Positions 23,107-34,357 of a stretch of DNA of 64,000 nucleotides are shown piece by piece (within the stretch, counting starts at the first letter, position 1; each line of letters opens with the position of its first letter). The stretch comes from Tumebacillus lacus (GTDB lineage: Bacteria; Bacillota; Bacilli; Tumebacillales; Tumebacillaceae): positions 43,348 through 107,347 of the forward strand of contig NZ_JAPMLT010000015.1 in NCBI RefSeq assembly GCF_026410385.1. The letters run 5' to 3'. The notes beneath the pieces are model-generated. The model had not been told where the DNA came from, made no database searches, and was given only the letters and a program-made list of their open reading frames with translations. The position numbers and the translations under genes are program-made.

Positions 23107-23826
23107 ATGATTTCCAAAGAGCAGATGCTGTACGAAGGCAAAGCAAAGAAAGTCTACGTCACCAACGACCCGAACCTGTACATCGTGGAATACAAAGACG
23201 ACGCAACCGCGTTCAACGGCGAGAAAAAAGGCACGATCACCGGCAAAGGCCAGCTGAACAACGCGATCTCCAAGATCTTTATGGAGATGCTAAACGAGCG
23301 CGGCATCCCGACCCACTTCGTCGAACAGCTGAACGACCGTGAACAACTGGTCAAAAAAGTCGAGATCATCCTGCTCGAAGTAGTCGTTCGCAACATCGCA
23401 GCCGGATCCCTGGCCAAGCGCCTGGGCATGGCGGAAGGCACCGTACTGCCGAAGACGGTCGTCGAGTTCTACTACAAAAACGACGACCTCGGCGATCCGC
23501 TGATCAACGACTCGCACATCGACGTGCTGGAGCTGGCAACGCCGGAGACGGTTAAACTGCTGGAGCAATACGGCCGCCAGATCAACGACATTTTGGTCGA
23601 GTACCTGAAGTCCCGCAACGTGACCTTGGTCGACTTCAAACTGGAGTTTGGCATCACCCCGCAAGGCGACGTGATCCTCGCTGACGAGATCTCGCCGGAC
23701 ACCTGCCGCTTCTGGGATGCCGACACCAAGGAAAAATTGGACAAAGACCGTTTCCGCCGCGATATGGGCAATGTAGAAGAGGCGTACCAAGAGATGCTGC
23801 GCCGTCTGGGAGGAGTCGAAGCATGA
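23107..23826 (+). CDS. purC: Phosphoribosylaminoimidazole-succinocarboxamide synthase
   Basis: 239 residues; the ribosome binding site CAGGAGGG precedes the [13 protein letters not shown] at the N-terminus, [16 protein letters not shown] and [12 protein letters not shown] are the SAICAR synthetase signatures. It joins CAIR and aspartate using ATP. Length is standard. Its stop overlaps the purS start (ATGA). Confidence 0.96.
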   Translation: MISKEQMLYEGKAKKVYVTNDPNLYIVEYKDDATAFNGEKKGTITGKGQLNNAISKIFMEMLNERGIPTHFVEQLNDREQLVKKVEIILLEVVVRNIAAGSLAKRLGMAEGTVLPKTVVEFYYKNDDLGDPLINDSHIDVLELATPETVKLLEQYGRQINDILVEYLKSRNVTLVDFKLEFGITPQGDVILADEISPDTCRFWDADTKEKLDKDRFRRDMGNVEEAYQEMLRRLGGVEA

Positions 23827-24071
23827 TGATCGCAAAAATTCACGTCACCCTGAAAGGTTCTGTCCTCGACCCGCAAGGCACCACGATCACGAAATCCCTG
23901 AACTCGCTGGGCTACGACGAAGTGCGCGACGTGCGCATCGGCAAATATATGGAAGTCAAGATCGACACCACCGACCGCAAGATCGCAGAAGAGCGCGTCA
24001 CCGAGATGTGCGAAAAGCTGCTGGCGAACACCGTCATCGAGAAATACGAATTTGAACTGGTGGAGGCGTAA
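23823..24071 (+). CDS. purS: FGAM synthase subunit PurS
   Basis: 82 residues (81 if the second ATG is used). Motifs [12 protein letters not shown] and the C-terminal [13 protein letters not shown] match PurS, the small dimer that bridges PurQ and PurL in the three-part Gram-positive FGAM synthase. Starts inside the purC stop codon and is followed after 3 bases by purQ. Confidence 0.95.
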   Translation: MMIAKIHVTLKGSVLDPQGTTITKSLNSLGYDEVRDVRIGKYMEVKIDTTDRKIAEERVTEMCEKLLANTVIEKYEFELVEA

Positions 24072-24074
24072 GAG

Positions 24075-24755
24075 ATGAGATTCGCCGTACTGGTATTCCC
24101 GGGTTCAAACTGTGACATCGACGCGGTGAAAGCGGTGGAAGACGTGCTCGGCGAACCGGTCGACAGCGTCTGGCACACCGAGACCGATCTTTCCCAATAC
24201 GACTGTGTGATCGTGCCGGGCGGGTTCTCCTATGGCGACTACCTGCGCAGCGGCGCGGTCGCTTCGCTCTCGCCGGTGATGGGCGCTGTTAAAGAGCACG
24301 CGGCTGCCGGCAAGCTGGTCATCGGCATCTGCAACGGCTTCCAAATCCTCACCGAGACCGGTCTGCTGCCGGGTGTGCTCCGCCATAACGACCACTTGCA
24401 GTTCCGCTGCGAGATCTCGGAACTGCGCGTGGAGAACACCGACACCGCCTTCACGAACGACTACGAAAAGGGTCAAGTGATCCGCATCCCGATCGCGCAC
24501 GGCGAAGGGAACTATTTTGCCGATCAAGCGACGATCGACCAACTGAAGGCAAACAACCAGATCGTCTTCACGTACCATGGCACCAACCCGAACGGCTCGA
24601 TTGAAAATATTGCCGGGATCTGCAATGAACAAGGCAACGTGCTCGGCATGATGCCGCATCCGGAGCGCGCCGTGCATGAACTGCTCGGCTCGGCCGACGG
24701 CAAAGCGATGTTCACTTCTATTTTCCGGACCTGGGGGGAGAAGCACGGTGCGTAA
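24075..24755 (+). CDS. purQ: FGAM synthase glutaminase subunit PurQ
   Basis: 226 residues. [10 protein letters not shown] at the start, the nucleophile in [12 protein letters not shown], and the late PHPERA block with the catalytic His/Glu define the class I glutaminase. It supplies ammonia to PurL. Overlaps purL by 8 bases. Confidence 0.96.
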   Translation: MRFAVLVFPGSNCDIDAVKAVEDVLGEPVDSVWHTETDLSQYDCVIVPGGFSYGDYLRSGAVASLSPVMGAVKEHAAAGKLVIGICNGFQILTETGLLPGVLRHNDHLQFRCEISELRVENTDTAFTNDYEKGQVIRIPIAHGEGNYFADQATIDQLKANNQIVFTYHGTNPNGSIENIAGICNEQGNVLGMMPHPERAVHELLGSADGKAMFTSIFRTWGEKHGA

Positions 24756-26988
24756 CGAACCGACTCCGCAACAAATCGCCGAAGAAAAAATTTATCGCAC
24801 GTTCGGTCTGAACGATGAAGAATACGCGCGCATCCTCGAACTGATGGGCCGTCAGCCGAACTACGTGGAAACGGGCATCTACTCGGTCATGTGGTCCGAG
24901 CATTGCTCCTATAAATCGTCTCGCCCTGTTTTGAAAAAGTTCCCGACCAGCGGCCCGCACGTTCTGCAAGGGCCGGGTGAAAACGCCGGGATCATCGATA
25001 TCGGCGACAACCTCGCCGTTTCCTTTAAGATCGAATCGCACAACCATCCGTCCGCCATCGAACCGTACCAAGGCGCGGCCACCGGCGTCGGCGGCATCAT
25101 CCGCGACGTCTTCACGATGGGCGCGCGTCCGATCGCGCTGCTCAACTCGCTGCGCTTTGGCTCCATCGAAGGCGACGGGGCAGAGAACGTCCGCAACCGC
25201 TACCTGTTTGGCAACGTCGTCGCCGGCATCGCAGGCTACGGCAACTGCATCGGCATCCCGACGGTCGGCGGCGAAGTGGTGTTCGACGAGCGCTATACGC
25301 ACAACCCGCTGGTCAACGCGATGTGCGTCGGCATCATGACCCACGACGAGATCGCAAAAGGCTTCGCATCGGGCGTTGGCAACCCGGTCCTCGCCGTCGG
25401 TGCCCGCACCGGCCGCGACGGCATCCACGGCGCAACGTTCGCCTCGACGGAAGACCCGCACAGCAAAGAGCGTTCCGCTGTCCAAGTCGGCGACCCGTTC
25501 ATGGAAAAACTGCTGCTCGAAGCCTGCCTCGAACTGATCGCGACCGGCGAAGTCGTCGGCATCCAAGACATGGGCGCTGCAGGTCTGACCTCCTCCTCCT
25601 CGGAGATGGCAGCCCGCGCCGGTTCCGGCATCGAGCTGGACATGCTGAAAGTGCCGCGCCGCGAAGAAGGCATGACTTCGTATGAGCTGATGCTGTCCGA
25701 GTCGCAAGAGCGCATGCTCGTCGTCATGAAAAAAGGCCGCGAACACATCGCCGAAGAGATCCTCTCCAAATGGGGCCTCGAAGCGGCTGTCATCGGCCGC
25801 GTCACCGACGACGGCATGCTCCGTCTGAAAGAAGGCGACGAGACGGTTTGCGAGATCAACGTCTCCACGCTCGTCGACGATGCGCCGGTCTATCACCGTC
25901 CGTCCGCTCGTCCGGCCTACCTCGACGAGACGCTGGCGTTTGACCCGGCTGCCGTCGCAGTTCCGTCCGACCTGACCGAGACACTGCACCAACTGCTGCG
26001 CACGCCGACCATCGCCTCCAAGGAATACGTCTACCAGCAATACGACTACATGGTCCGCACCTCGACCATCGTCCGCCCGGGCTCCGACGCTGCGGTCGTC
26101 TCGATCCGCGGCACCCGCAAAGCGCTGGCGATGAGCACCGACGGCAACGGCCGTTACGTGTACCTGAACCCGCGCGTCGGCGGTCAGCACACCATCGCCG
26201 AGTCGGCGCGCAACCTGGTCTGCTCCGGCGCGAAACCGCTGGCGGTCACCGATTGCCTCAACTACTCCTCGCCGGAGAAGCCGGAGATCTTCTACCAATT
26301 CGAAGAATCCTGCGCCGGCATCTCGGAAGCGTGCGTCGCTCTCGGCACGCCGGTCATCTCCGGCAACGTGTCCTTGTACAACCAGACCAACGACATCGAC
26401 ATCTACCCGACCCCGATCATCGGCATGGTCGGCCTGATCGAAGACACCGATCACATCACCACCCAAGAGTTTAAAGGCGCGGGTCATCCTGTATTGCTCG
26501 TCGGCCCGCAGACGACCGGTGCGATCGGCGGCTCCGAATACCTGAAAGTCGTGCACGGCAAAGTGGCAGGCGATGCTCCGGCACTCGACCTGACCGTGGA
26601 AAAAGCGCTGCAAGACGCGGTGCTGACCGCGATCCAATCCGGCCTCGTCCTCGCAGCTCACGACTTGGCGGAAGGCGGCCTCGCCGTCGCACTGGCAGAG
26701 TCTGCAATCGGCGGCAAGCTCGGCGCGACGATCAACTTCGCATCCGGCCAGCGCCTCGACGAAGCGCTGTTTGGCGAAGCGGGCTCCCGCATCGTGATCG
26801 AAGCAGATCAGGCGAACCTCGACGCATTGGAACGCATTTTCAACGAAAATGGTGTGCCGTTCGCCGTAATCGGTGAAACCGGCGGTGACCGCCTGACGAT
26901 CAAGATCAACGGCGAAGCGGCCATCGACGAAGCAGTGGAACATCTGGAGGCGACTTGGAGAGGAGCGATCCCATGTCTCATGAAGTAA
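24748..26988 (+). CDS. purL: FGAM synthase large subunit PurL (small form)
   Basis: 746 residues from a GTG with GGGGGGAG 7 bases upstream. The longer frame from 24676 would sit inside purQ. Motifs [36 protein letters not shown] and [15 protein letters not shown] are typical. No fused glutaminase is present, agreeing with separate purQ and purS. It forms FGAM from FGAR, ATP and ammonia. Overlaps purF by 16 bases. Confidence 0.97.
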   Translation: MRNEPTPQQIAEEKIYRTFGLNDEEYARILELMGRQPNYVETGIYSVMWSEHCSYKSSRPVLKKFPTSGPHVLQGPGENAGIIDIGDNLAVSFKIESHNHPSAIEPYQGAATGVGGIIRDVFTMGARPIALLNSLRFGSIEGDGAENVRNRYLFGNVVAGIAGYGNCIGIPTVGGEVVFDERYTHNPLVNAMCVGIMTHDEIAKGFASGVGNPVLAVGARTGRDGIHGATFASTEDPHSKERSAVQVGDPFMEKLLLEACLELIATGEVVGIQDMGAAGLTSSSSEMAARAGSGIELDMLKVPRREEGMTSYELMLSESQERMLVVMKKGREHIAEEILSKWGLEAAVIGRVTDDGMLRLKEGDETVCEINVSTLVDDAPVYHRPSARPAYLDETLAFDPAAVAVPSDLTETLHQLLRTPTIASKEYVYQQYDYMVRTSTIVRPGSDAAVVSIRGTRKALAMSTDGNGRYVYLNPRVGGQHTIAESARNLVCSGAKPLAVTDCLNYSSPEKPEIFYQFEESCAGISEACVALGTPVISGNVSLYNQTNDIDIYPTPIIGMVGLIEDTDHITTQEFKGAGHPVLLVGPQTTGAIGGSEYLKVVHGKVAGDAPALDLTVEKALQDAVLTAIQSGLVLAAHDLAEGGLAVALAESAIGGKLGATINFASGQRLDEALFGEAGSRIVIEADQANLDALERIFNENGVPFAVIGETGGDRLTIKINGEAAIDEAVEHLEATWRGAIPCLMK

Positions 26989-28427
26989 CCCCCCGAGACT
27001 TCGGCTGCGAACTCGACGACGAGATCTTTGATAAATTTCATGAGGAATGCGGCGTGTTCGGTGTCTTCGGGCATCCGAACGCCGCAGAACTCACCTACTT
27101 TGCCCTGGTCGCGCTGCAACATCGCGGCCAGGAGTCGGCGGGGATCGCCACCGTCGACGGCGTAAAACTGTATCACCACAAAGGCATGGGGCTGGTGTCT
27201 GACGCGATTCCGAAAGACACCCTCCCGCGTCTGTCCAAAGGCCATGCGTCCATCGGCCATGTCCGCTATTCCACGACCGGCGTCTCGCAACTGATCAACG
27301 CGCAGCCGCTCGTCTTCAATTTCCAGCGCGGCAATCTGGCTTTGGCTCACAACGGCAACCTGACCAACGCGTTGCAACTGCACGGTTTCCTCGAACGTCG
27401 CGGTGCGATCTTCCAGTCCACCTCCGACACGGAGGTCATGGCACATCTGATCGCCCGTGCGGGCAATCAGGAGATGGAAGCGAACATCCGCGAGGCTCTC
27501 TCCATCGTCAAAGGGGCGTACGCGTTTGTCATCCTCACCGATGACAAGATGTTCGCGATGCGCGACCCGAACGGTCTGCGCCCGATGGTGCTCGGCAAAA
27601 TCGGCGACGCGTACTGCGTGGCGTCGGAGTCTTGCGCGTTTGACACCATCGGCGCGGAGTTGATCCGCGATGTGGAGCCGGGCGAGATGCTGATCATCTC
27701 CGCAGAAGGCGTAGAGTCGACCCGTTTCTCCTCGGCGGGCAAACAGTCGCTCTGCACGTTTGAATACATCTACTTCGCCCGTCCGGACTCGGACATCGAC
27801 GGCTACAACGTCCACATGGTGCGCAAAGAGTTTGGCCGCCAGCTGTACCGAGAAGCTCCGGTGGAGGCGGACGTCGTCATCGGCGTGCCCGACTCGTCGA
27901 TCTCGTCGGCGATCGGCTATGCGGAGGCGGCTCATCTCCCGTATGAGATCGGCCTGATCAAAAACCGCTACATCGGACGCACGTTCATCCAGCCGTCGCA
28001 AGAGCTGCGCGCCCAAGGCGTCAAGCTCAAGCTCAGCGCGGTGCGCAAGATCGTCGAAGGCAAGCGCGTGATCATGATCGACGACTCCATCGTGCGCGGC
28101 ACCACGTCCGGCCGGATCGTCTCGATGCTGCGCGACGCGGGGGCGACCGAAGTCCACGTCTTGATCGCATCGCCGCCGGTTACGCACTCCTGCTTCTACG
28201 GCATCGACACATCGTCCCGCGACGAACTGATCGCAGCCAATAAAACGGTGCCGCAGATCCGCGAGTACATCGGCGCCGATTCGCTGTCGTTCCTCAGCGA
28301 AGAGGGCATGATGAAAGCGTTCGGCTTTGACGGCAGCGGCGATCACGGGCATTGCAACGCGTGCTTCACCGGCCGTTATCCGGTGGAGATCCACGAGGAA
28401 TTTACGAAATCTCATTTTGAACGCTAA
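26973..28427 (+). CDS. purF: Amidophosphoribosyltransferase
   Basis: 484 residues from the ATG at 26973. A propeptide precedes the N-terminal nucleophile Cys26 (HEECGVFG), exposed after cleavage as in Bacillus Pur[13 protein letters not shown] marks the glutaminase domain and [14 protein letters not shown] the PRPP-binding loop. Late cysteines (CNACFTG) fit the Fe-S cluster of the Bacillus-type enzyme. First committed step: PRPP plus glutamine to phosphoribosylamine. This is the enzyme whose substrate the upstream riboswitch probably senses. Confidence 0.97.
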   Translation: MSHEVTPRDFGCELDDEIFDKFHEECGVFGVFGHPNAAELTYFALVALQHRGQESAGIATVDGVKLYHHKGMGLVSDAIPKDTLPRLSKGHASIGHVRYSTTGVSQLINAQPLVFNFQRGNLALAHNGNLTNALQLHGFLERRGAIFQSTSDTEVMAHLIARAGNQEMEANIREALSIVKGAYAFVILTDDKMFAMRDPNGLRPMVLGKIGDAYCVASESCAFDTIGAELIRDVEPGEMLIISAEGVESTRFSSAGKQSLCTFEYIYFARPDSDIDGYNVHMVRKEFGRQLYREAPVEADVVIGVPDSSISSAIGYAEAAHLPYEIGLIKNRYIGRTFIQPSQELRAQGVKLKLSAVRKIVEGKRVIMIDDSIVRGTTSGRIVSMLRDAGATEVHVLIASPPVTHSCFYGIDTSSRDELIAANKTVPQIREYIGADSLSFLSEEGMMKAFGFDGSGDHGHCNACFTGRYPVEIHEEFTKSHFER

Positions 28428-28448
28428 CAGGGTGGAGGAGACACAGCG

Positions 28449-29483
<1,035 letters not shown>

Positions 29484-29489
29484 GGTACG

Positions 29490-30101
29490 ATGGGAAAAAT
29501 GAGGAAAACAAAATTTGCTATCTTTGCATCAGGGTCCGGGTCGAATGCCCAGACCCTCTTTGATCGAGTGGCGGACGGCACCATCGACGGCGAGATCGCC
29601 TGCGTGATCTGCGACCGTCCCGGCGCGAAAGTGATTGAGCGGGCGGCGCAGGCGGGGATCGAAACGCTCGTCTTCGACGTCAAGGAGATGGGCGGCAAAG
29701 ACGCGTACGAGGCGGAAGTCGTGCGCGAACTGCAGGCACGAGGCGTGGAATACGTCGTCCTCGCCGGGTACATGCGCCTGTGCGGACCGACCTTCCTCGC
29801 CGTGTACAGCGGCCGGACGATCAACTTGCACCCGTCGCTGTTGCCGCTGTTCCCGGGCAAGGACGCCATCGGCGACGCGTTGGCAGCGGGCGTGAAATAC
29901 ACCGGCGTCACCGTGCATTTCATCGACGAAGGCATGGACACCGGCCCGATCATCCGACAAGAGACGGTGATGATCGACCCGGACGACACCCGCGAGACGC
30001 TCGCACCGAAGATTCACGCGGCGGAACACCGACTGTTGCCGGCCGTGACAGCAGATCTCATCGCAGGACGGATTCATTTTGAGGGGAGAACAGAGAAATG
30101 A
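29490..30101 (+). CDS. purN: Phosphoribosylglycinamide formyltransferase
   Basis: 203 residues. [12 protein letters not shown] is the phosphate-binding start; [23 protein letters not shown] and the catalytic [13 protein letters not shown] follow. Uses 10-formyl-THF to formylate GAR. The internal ATG at codon 4 is an alternative start. Overlaps purH by 4 bases. Confidence 0.96.
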   Translation: MGKMRKTKFAIFASGSGSNAQTLFDRVADGTIDGEIACVICDRPGAKVIERAAQAGIETLVFDVKEMGGKDAYEAEVVRELQARGVEYVVLAGYMRLCGPTFLAVYSGRTINLHPSLLPLFPGKDAIGDALAAGVKYTGVTVHFIDEGMDTGPIIRQETVMIDPDDTRETLAPKIHAAEHRLLPAVTADLIAGRIHFEGRTEK

Positions 30102-31648
30102 TGAAACGAGCACTGATCAGCGTATCGGACAAGACCGGAGTCGTCGAACTGGCTCAAGCATTGGTGCGCCACGACATCGAAGTCGTCTCCACGGGCGGCA
30201 CGCACAAACTGCTGGCCGATGCGGGCATCCCGGTCACCAACATCTCGGACGTCACCGGATTCCCGGAGATCATGGACGGCCGTGTGAAGACCCTGCATCC
30301 GAACGTATTTGGCGGCTTGCTGGCGATTCGCGGCAACGAAGAGCATATGGCGGCGATTGAAGGGCTGAACATCCGACCGATCGACTACGTGATCGTCAAC
30401 CTCTACCCGTTCCAAGCGACGATTGAAAAACCGGGCGTCGATTTCGAAGACGCGATTGAAAACATCGACATCGGCGGTCCCTCGATGCTCCGCGCAGCTG
30501 CGAAAAACTGGCAGGACGTCGCGGTCGTCGTCGATTCCGGTGACTATGCCCGCGTCATCGACGCGCTGGACAACGGCACCCCGCTGACCCGCGATGAAAA
30601 GCTCGCTCTGGCAGCCAAAGTATTCCGTCACACCGCCGCGTACGACGCGTTGATCTCGCAGTACCTGACCCGCGTCACCGGCGTTGAATACCCGGAGCGT
30701 CTCACCGTCACCTACGAAAAAGTCCAAGACCTGCGCTACGGCGAAAACCCGCACCAAGGTGCGGCGTTCTACCAAGAGCCGGGCGCGGCCCTGCACACCA
30801 TCGCAGGCGCGAAGCAACTGCACGGCAAGGAACTGTCCTACAACAACATCAACGACGCCAACGCTTCGCTCTCCATCGTTCAAGAGTTCAACGAACCGGC
30901 AGTCGTCGCGATCAAACATACCAATCCGTGCGGCGTGGGCGTGGCGGAAAACATCTACGACGCCTACATGAAAGCGTACGAAGCGGACCCGGTCTCGATC
31001 TTTGGCGGCATCGTCGCGCTCAACCGCGAAGTGGACGCAGCGACCGCGCAAAAGATGAGCGAGCTGTTCCTTGAGATCATCCTGGCTCCTTCCTTCTCGG
31101 AAGAAGCGATGGCGATCCTCACCCAAAAGAAAAACCTGCGCCTGCTCACCGTCTCGATGACTCCGCAAGGCGGCATCGAAGTGTTGGGTGCACCGCGCAC
31201 CACGCTGAAAGTCCAAGGCGGTCTCTTGATCCAAGACCTCGACGTTCGCCAACTGGGCGACGAAGACATCAAAGTCGTGACCAAGCGTCAGCCGACTGAG
31301 GACGAGCTGAAGCAACTGCTCTTCTCTTGGAAAGTCGTCAAGCACGTCAAATCGAACGCCATCGTCGTCGCGCGCGAAGACCGCACCGTCGGCGTGGGCG
31401 CAGGCCAGATGAACCGCGTCGGCGCTGCCAAGATCGCTTTTGAACAAGCGGGCGACCTTGCCAAAGGCGCCGTGCTCGCGTCGGATGCCTTCTTCCCGAT
31501 GGCCGACACCGTGCAAGCGGCGGCAGCGGCCGGCATCACCGCGATCATCCAGCCGGGCGGCTCGATCAAAGACGCAGACTCGATCGCCGCAGCGGATGAA
31601 GCGGGCATCGCGATGGTCTTCACCGGCGTGCGTCACTTCAAACACTAG
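30098..31648 (+). CDS. purH: Bifunctional AICAR formyltransferase / IMP cyclohydrolase
   Basis: 516 residues. The N-terminal MGS-like cyclohydrolase domain starts [15 protein letters not shown] with STGGTHKLL. The C-terminal transformylase domain contains [16 protein letters not shown] and KHTNPCGVG. It performs the last two steps to IMP. Length fits the family. Confidence 0.97.
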   Translation: MMKRALISVSDKTGVVELAQALVRHDIEVVSTGGTHKLLADAGIPVTNISDVTGFPEIMDGRVKTLHPNVFGGLLAIRGNEEHMAAIEGLNIRPIDYVIVNLYPFQATIEKPGVDFEDAIENIDIGGPSMLRAAAKNWQDVAVVVDSGDYARVIDALDNGTPLTRDEKLALAAKVFRHTAAYDALISQYLTRVTGVEYPERLTVTYEKVQDLRYGENPHQGAAFYQEPGAALHTIAGAKQLHGKELSYNNINDANASLSIVQEFNEPAVVAIKHTNPCGVGVAENIYDAYMKAYEADPVSIFGGIVALNREVDAATAQKMSELFLEIILAPSFSEEAMAILTQKKNLRLLTVSMTPQGGIEVLGAPRTTLKVQGGLLIQDLDVRQLGDEDIKVVTKRQPTEDELKQLLFSWKVVKHVKSNAIVVAREDRTVGVGAGQMNRVGAAKIAFEQAGDLAKGAVLASDAFFPMADTVQAAAAAGITAIIQPGGSIKDADSIAAADEAGIAMVFTGVRHFKH

Positions 31649-31667
31649 AGCGGGAGGTATCGGACAG

Positions 31668-32933
31668 ATGAAAGTTCTCGTCATCGGCGGCGGCGGCCGT
31701 GAACACGCCATCGTTTGGAAACTGGCTCAGTCGTCGCAGAAGCCGACCCTCTACTGCGCACCGGGCAACCCCGGCATCGCCCAGCTCGCCACCTGTGTCA
31801 ACATCGGCGGCGAAGAGGTGTCGGCACTGGCCGACTTTGCCGAGCAAGAAGGCATCGACCTGACCGTCGTCGGCCCGGAAGCTCCCTTGCTCGCCGGGAT
31901 CGTCGATCATTTTGAAGAGCGTGGCCTGAAAGTCTTCGGACCGAAAAAAGCGGCGGCGATGGTGGAAGGTTCCAAAGCGTTTGCCAAAGCCCTGATGGAA
32001 CAAGCAAACGTGCCGACCGCCCGCTACGCGGACTTCACCGATCTGGAAGCGGCGCGCAGCTACGTCCGTGAGCAAGGCGCACCGATCGTCATCAAAGCGG
32101 ACGGCCTCGCCGCCGGCAAAGGCGTCGTCGTCGCGATGACGCTGGAAGAGGCGGAGTCGGCGCTCGACATGATGATGAAAGACAAAGCGTTCGGCGACTC
32201 GGGCAGCAAAGTCGTCATCGAAGAATTCCTTACCGGCCAAGAAGCGACCGTCATGGCGTTCGTCGACGGCGACACCGTCCGCCTGATGGTTCCGGCTCAG
32301 GATCACAAACCGGCGTACGACGGCGACAAAGGCCCGAACACCGGCGGCATGGGCACCTACTCCCCGGTGCCGGTCGTCGACGAGGCTCTGCTGACTCGCG
32401 TAGAAGCGGAGGTCATCCGCCCGGTCATCGATCATCTGAAGGCGGAAGGCACCCCGTACAAAGGCGTGCTCTACGCGGGGCTCATGCTCACCGAGCAAGG
32501 CCCGAAAGTGATCGAGTTCAACGCCCGTTTCGGCGACCCGGAGACTCAAGTCGTGCTGCCGCGTCTGGAGACCGACCTGCTCACCGTCTTCCAAAGCGTT
32601 GCCGACGGTCGACTCGCTGATCTCGAACTCCGCTGGTCCGACCAAGCGGCTGTCTGCGTCATCCTCGCAGCGGGCGGCTACCCGGCCGACTACCGCAAAG
32701 GCGACGTGATCACCGGCCTCGACACGGCAGGCGATGACAGCATCATCTTCCACGCCGGCACCAAGACCACCGACGCCGGCACCGTCACAAACGGCGGCCG
32801 CGTCCTCGGCGTCACCGGCTTCGGCACCGACCTCAAAGCGGCCCAAGCAGCCGCCTACCGCGCCGTCGAGCAAGTCAAGTTCGAGGGCATGCACTACCGC
32901 ACGGATATCGCAGAAAAGGCGTTTCGCCAATAA
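31668..32933 (+). CDS. purD: Phosphoribosylamine-glycine ligase
   Basis: 421 residues from the ATG at 31668 with CGGGAGG upstream. The frame is open 76 codons further but lies inside purH. VLVIGGGGREHAI at the start and the ATP-grasp core (VIKADGLAAGKGVVVA, then GMGTYSPVP and EFNARFGDPETQ) identify PurD. Last gene of the operon, closed by a strong terminator. Confidence 0.97.
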   Translation: MKVLVIGGGGREHAIVWKLAQSSQKPTLYCAPGNPGIAQLATCVNIGGEEVSALADFAEQEGIDLTVVGPEAPLLAGIVDHFEERGLKVFGPKKAAAMVEGSKAFAKALMEQANVPTARYADFTDLEAARSYVREQGAPIVIKADGLAAGKGVVVAMTLEEAESALDMMMKDKAFGDSGSKVVIEEFLTGQEATVMAFVDGDTVRLMVPAQDHKPAYDGDKGPNTGGMGTYSPVPVVDEALLTRVEAEVIRPVIDHLKAEGTPYKGVLYAGLMLTEQGPKVIEFNARFGDPETQVVLPRLETDLLTVFQSVADGRLADLELRWSDQAAVCVILAAGGYPADYRKGDVITGLDTAGDDSIIFHAGTKTTDAGTVTNGGRVLGVTGFGTDLKAAQAAAYRAVEQVKFEGMHYRTDIAEKAFRQ

Positions 32934-32934
32934 A

Positions 32935-32969
32935 AAAAGCGCACTTCCAAACCGGAAGTGCGCTTTTCG
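32935..32969 (+). terminator. Terminator of the purine operon
   Basis: AAAAGCGCACTTCC pairs perfectly with GGAAGTGCGCTTTT around AAACC; T-rich end. Confidence 0.9.
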
Positions 32970-32970
32970 T

Positions 32971-33004
32971 TTGCTTGTGATTACACAAGTGCGTATGCTA
33001 AAAT
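32971..33004 (+). promoter_or_regulatory. Promoter of the second putative antitoxin RNA
   Basis: Two overlapping readings are possible: TTGCTT-17-TATGCT or TTGTGA-18-TAAAAT, both pointing towards the convergent small ORF. Confidence 0.5.
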
Positions 33005-33009
33005 AAGAA

Positions 33010-33143
33010 AAAGGACTGTTGATGCGTCAACATCCACAGTCCAGTTTTGCAACAATTGATGCTCATCGAGAGTGTCGGCTCGATCTACTTTGTTGAAATA
33101 GACCTTCCCTGCGCACGTCACTGCTTAGGAAGGTCTATCTTTC
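33010..33143 (+). ncRNA. Putative type I antitoxin RNA (locus 2)
   Basis: It begins with a GGACTGT/ACAGTCC hairpin (33013-33041) and ends with ATAGACCTTCC/GGAAGGTCTAT (33098-33138) followed by CTTTCTTTCTT. The 3' part overlaps the end of the minus-strand toxin-like ORF, as in BsrG/SR4-type pairs. Same layout as locus 1. Confidence 0.55.
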
Positions 33144-33242
33144 TTTCTTAAATGCCAGCCATATCTGAAAGATCCCGTACTGGACCATCACGATCAAACC
33201 TGTGACAAGTATCACTACGAGCAGTTTCTGAAAGACTGTCAT
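33135..33242 (-). CDS. Small membrane peptide, putative type I toxin (locus 2)
   Basis: 35 residues starting MTVFQKLL, like the MTVYESLM start of BsrG. It has one hydrophobic helix from about residue 7 to 30 and a basic end KKER. AAGGGGGTG lies upstream of the ATG. A converging structured RNA overlaps its 3' end. Expected to act at the membrane when not repressed by the antisense RNA; this is inferred from family resemblance. It is distinct in sequence from the peptide at 18752-18850. Confidence 0.65.
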   Translation of the reverse strand: MTVFQKLLVVILVTGLIVMVQYGIFQIWLAFKKER

Positions 33243-33391
33243 TCACCCACCCCCTTTCAAACGGGGATGAGCCGACCTCCTGGGAGAACAATTCTTCAAT
33301 TGTGCAATTCGAATTCTAGCAAATGCGCACGCAAAAAGATAGACCGCCGGGGCTGATCCCGGCGGTCTTTTTTTTTCATGTCGATACGTCT

Positions 33392-34339
33392 CTACAGCCA
33401 ACCCATCAAGTTCACGCCGACACCGACCGCAAACGTGAGGACAATCGCCAGCGAGAAGGTGCGGACGATGACCCATTTGTCATAGACGCGCGGCAGCAAC
33501 AGGATGTTGCGGATGTCGATCATCTGGCCGATGACGAGGAAACTCAGCACGCCTCCGCCGGTGGTCAGCGAGGCGAGGGAGCGGGCGACGAAGGCGTCCG
33601 CTTCGGAGCAGAGCGAGAGGATGACCGCCAGCGCCATCATCACGAGCACCGACAGGATCGGATGGTCACCGATCGCTTGCGTGACCGATGCCGGCATAAA
33701 CGTTTGCAGCAGGGCGGCGACGGCCGCCGAGATGACGACAAAGATGCCGACTTCGAAGAACTCGATCACTGCGTGGTTGATCACGTAGTTGAATACTTCA
33801 CGAGGCGTGCGGCGCGGGGTCGGAGCTGTTTCTTCAACCGTCGCGGCCGTTTCCAGCATCGGCAGTTCCAGCCCCATCGGACCGGCGGAAGCGCCGGCCA
33901 GAGCCGGTGCACCGGCCGCTTTGCGCTTGTTTTCCGCGGCGAGCAGCACCCAGCCGATCGTCACGGCGATGCCAAACGTAGCCGCGACGCGCGCCCACAT
34001 CATCGTCGCATTAAACCCGAACGCGACGAACGTGGCGATCATCGTCAGCGGATTGATGACCGGAGCGGAGAGCGTAAACGCCATCGCAGCAGAGACCGGC
34101 ATGCCTTTGCGAATCAAGGAGCGGGCGACCGGAATGGTGCCGCAATCACAGACAGGCAGCACCATCCCGATAAACGTCGCACCGACGACAGACAGCGCGC
34201 CGCTCTTCGGGAGCAGTTTCATCATGCGTTCCTGCGAGACCAGCGCTTGAATCAGCGAGGAGATCATGACACCGAGCACGACGAAGGGAAGTGCTTCAAG
34301 AATGATGGATAAAAAGATGGTTTGTGCAGATTGCCACAT
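33392..34339 (-). CDS. YcgR/YraQ-family permease (DUF318)
   Basis: 315 residues; start supported by GGAGGA. About eight hydrophobic segments in two blocks separated by a ~60-residue polar, Ala/Pro-rich loop. Family motif VLPVCDCGTIPVARSLIRKG and its partner LSLCSEADAFVA are both present, each with conserved Cys. These permeases are usually paired with a TIGR03943 protein, as here, 18 bases upstream. A metal-related function is suggested by zinc-regulated relatives in Bacillus but is not proven. Confidence 0.85.
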   Translation of the reverse strand: MWQSAQTIFLSIILEALPFVVLGVMISSLIQALVSQERMMKLLPKSGALSVVGATFIGMVLPVCDCGTIPVARSLIRKGMPVSAAMAFTLSAPVINPLTMIATFVAFGFNATMMWARVAATFGIAVTIGWVLLAAENKRKAAGAPALAGASAGPMGLELPMLETAATVEETAPTPRRTPREVFNYVINHAVIEFFEVGIFVVISAAVAALLQTFMPASVTQAIGDHPILSVLVMMALAVILSLCSEADAFVARSLASLTTGGGVLSFLVIGQMIDIRNILLLPRVYDKWVIVRTFSLAIVLTFAVGVGVNLMGWL

Positions 34340-34357
34340 GGTGACAGTTCCTCCGAT

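Noticed and set aside
33135..33242. The two small membrane ORFs as phage holins
   Set aside because: No phage genes nearby; converging antisense RNAs fit chromosomal type I toxins better.
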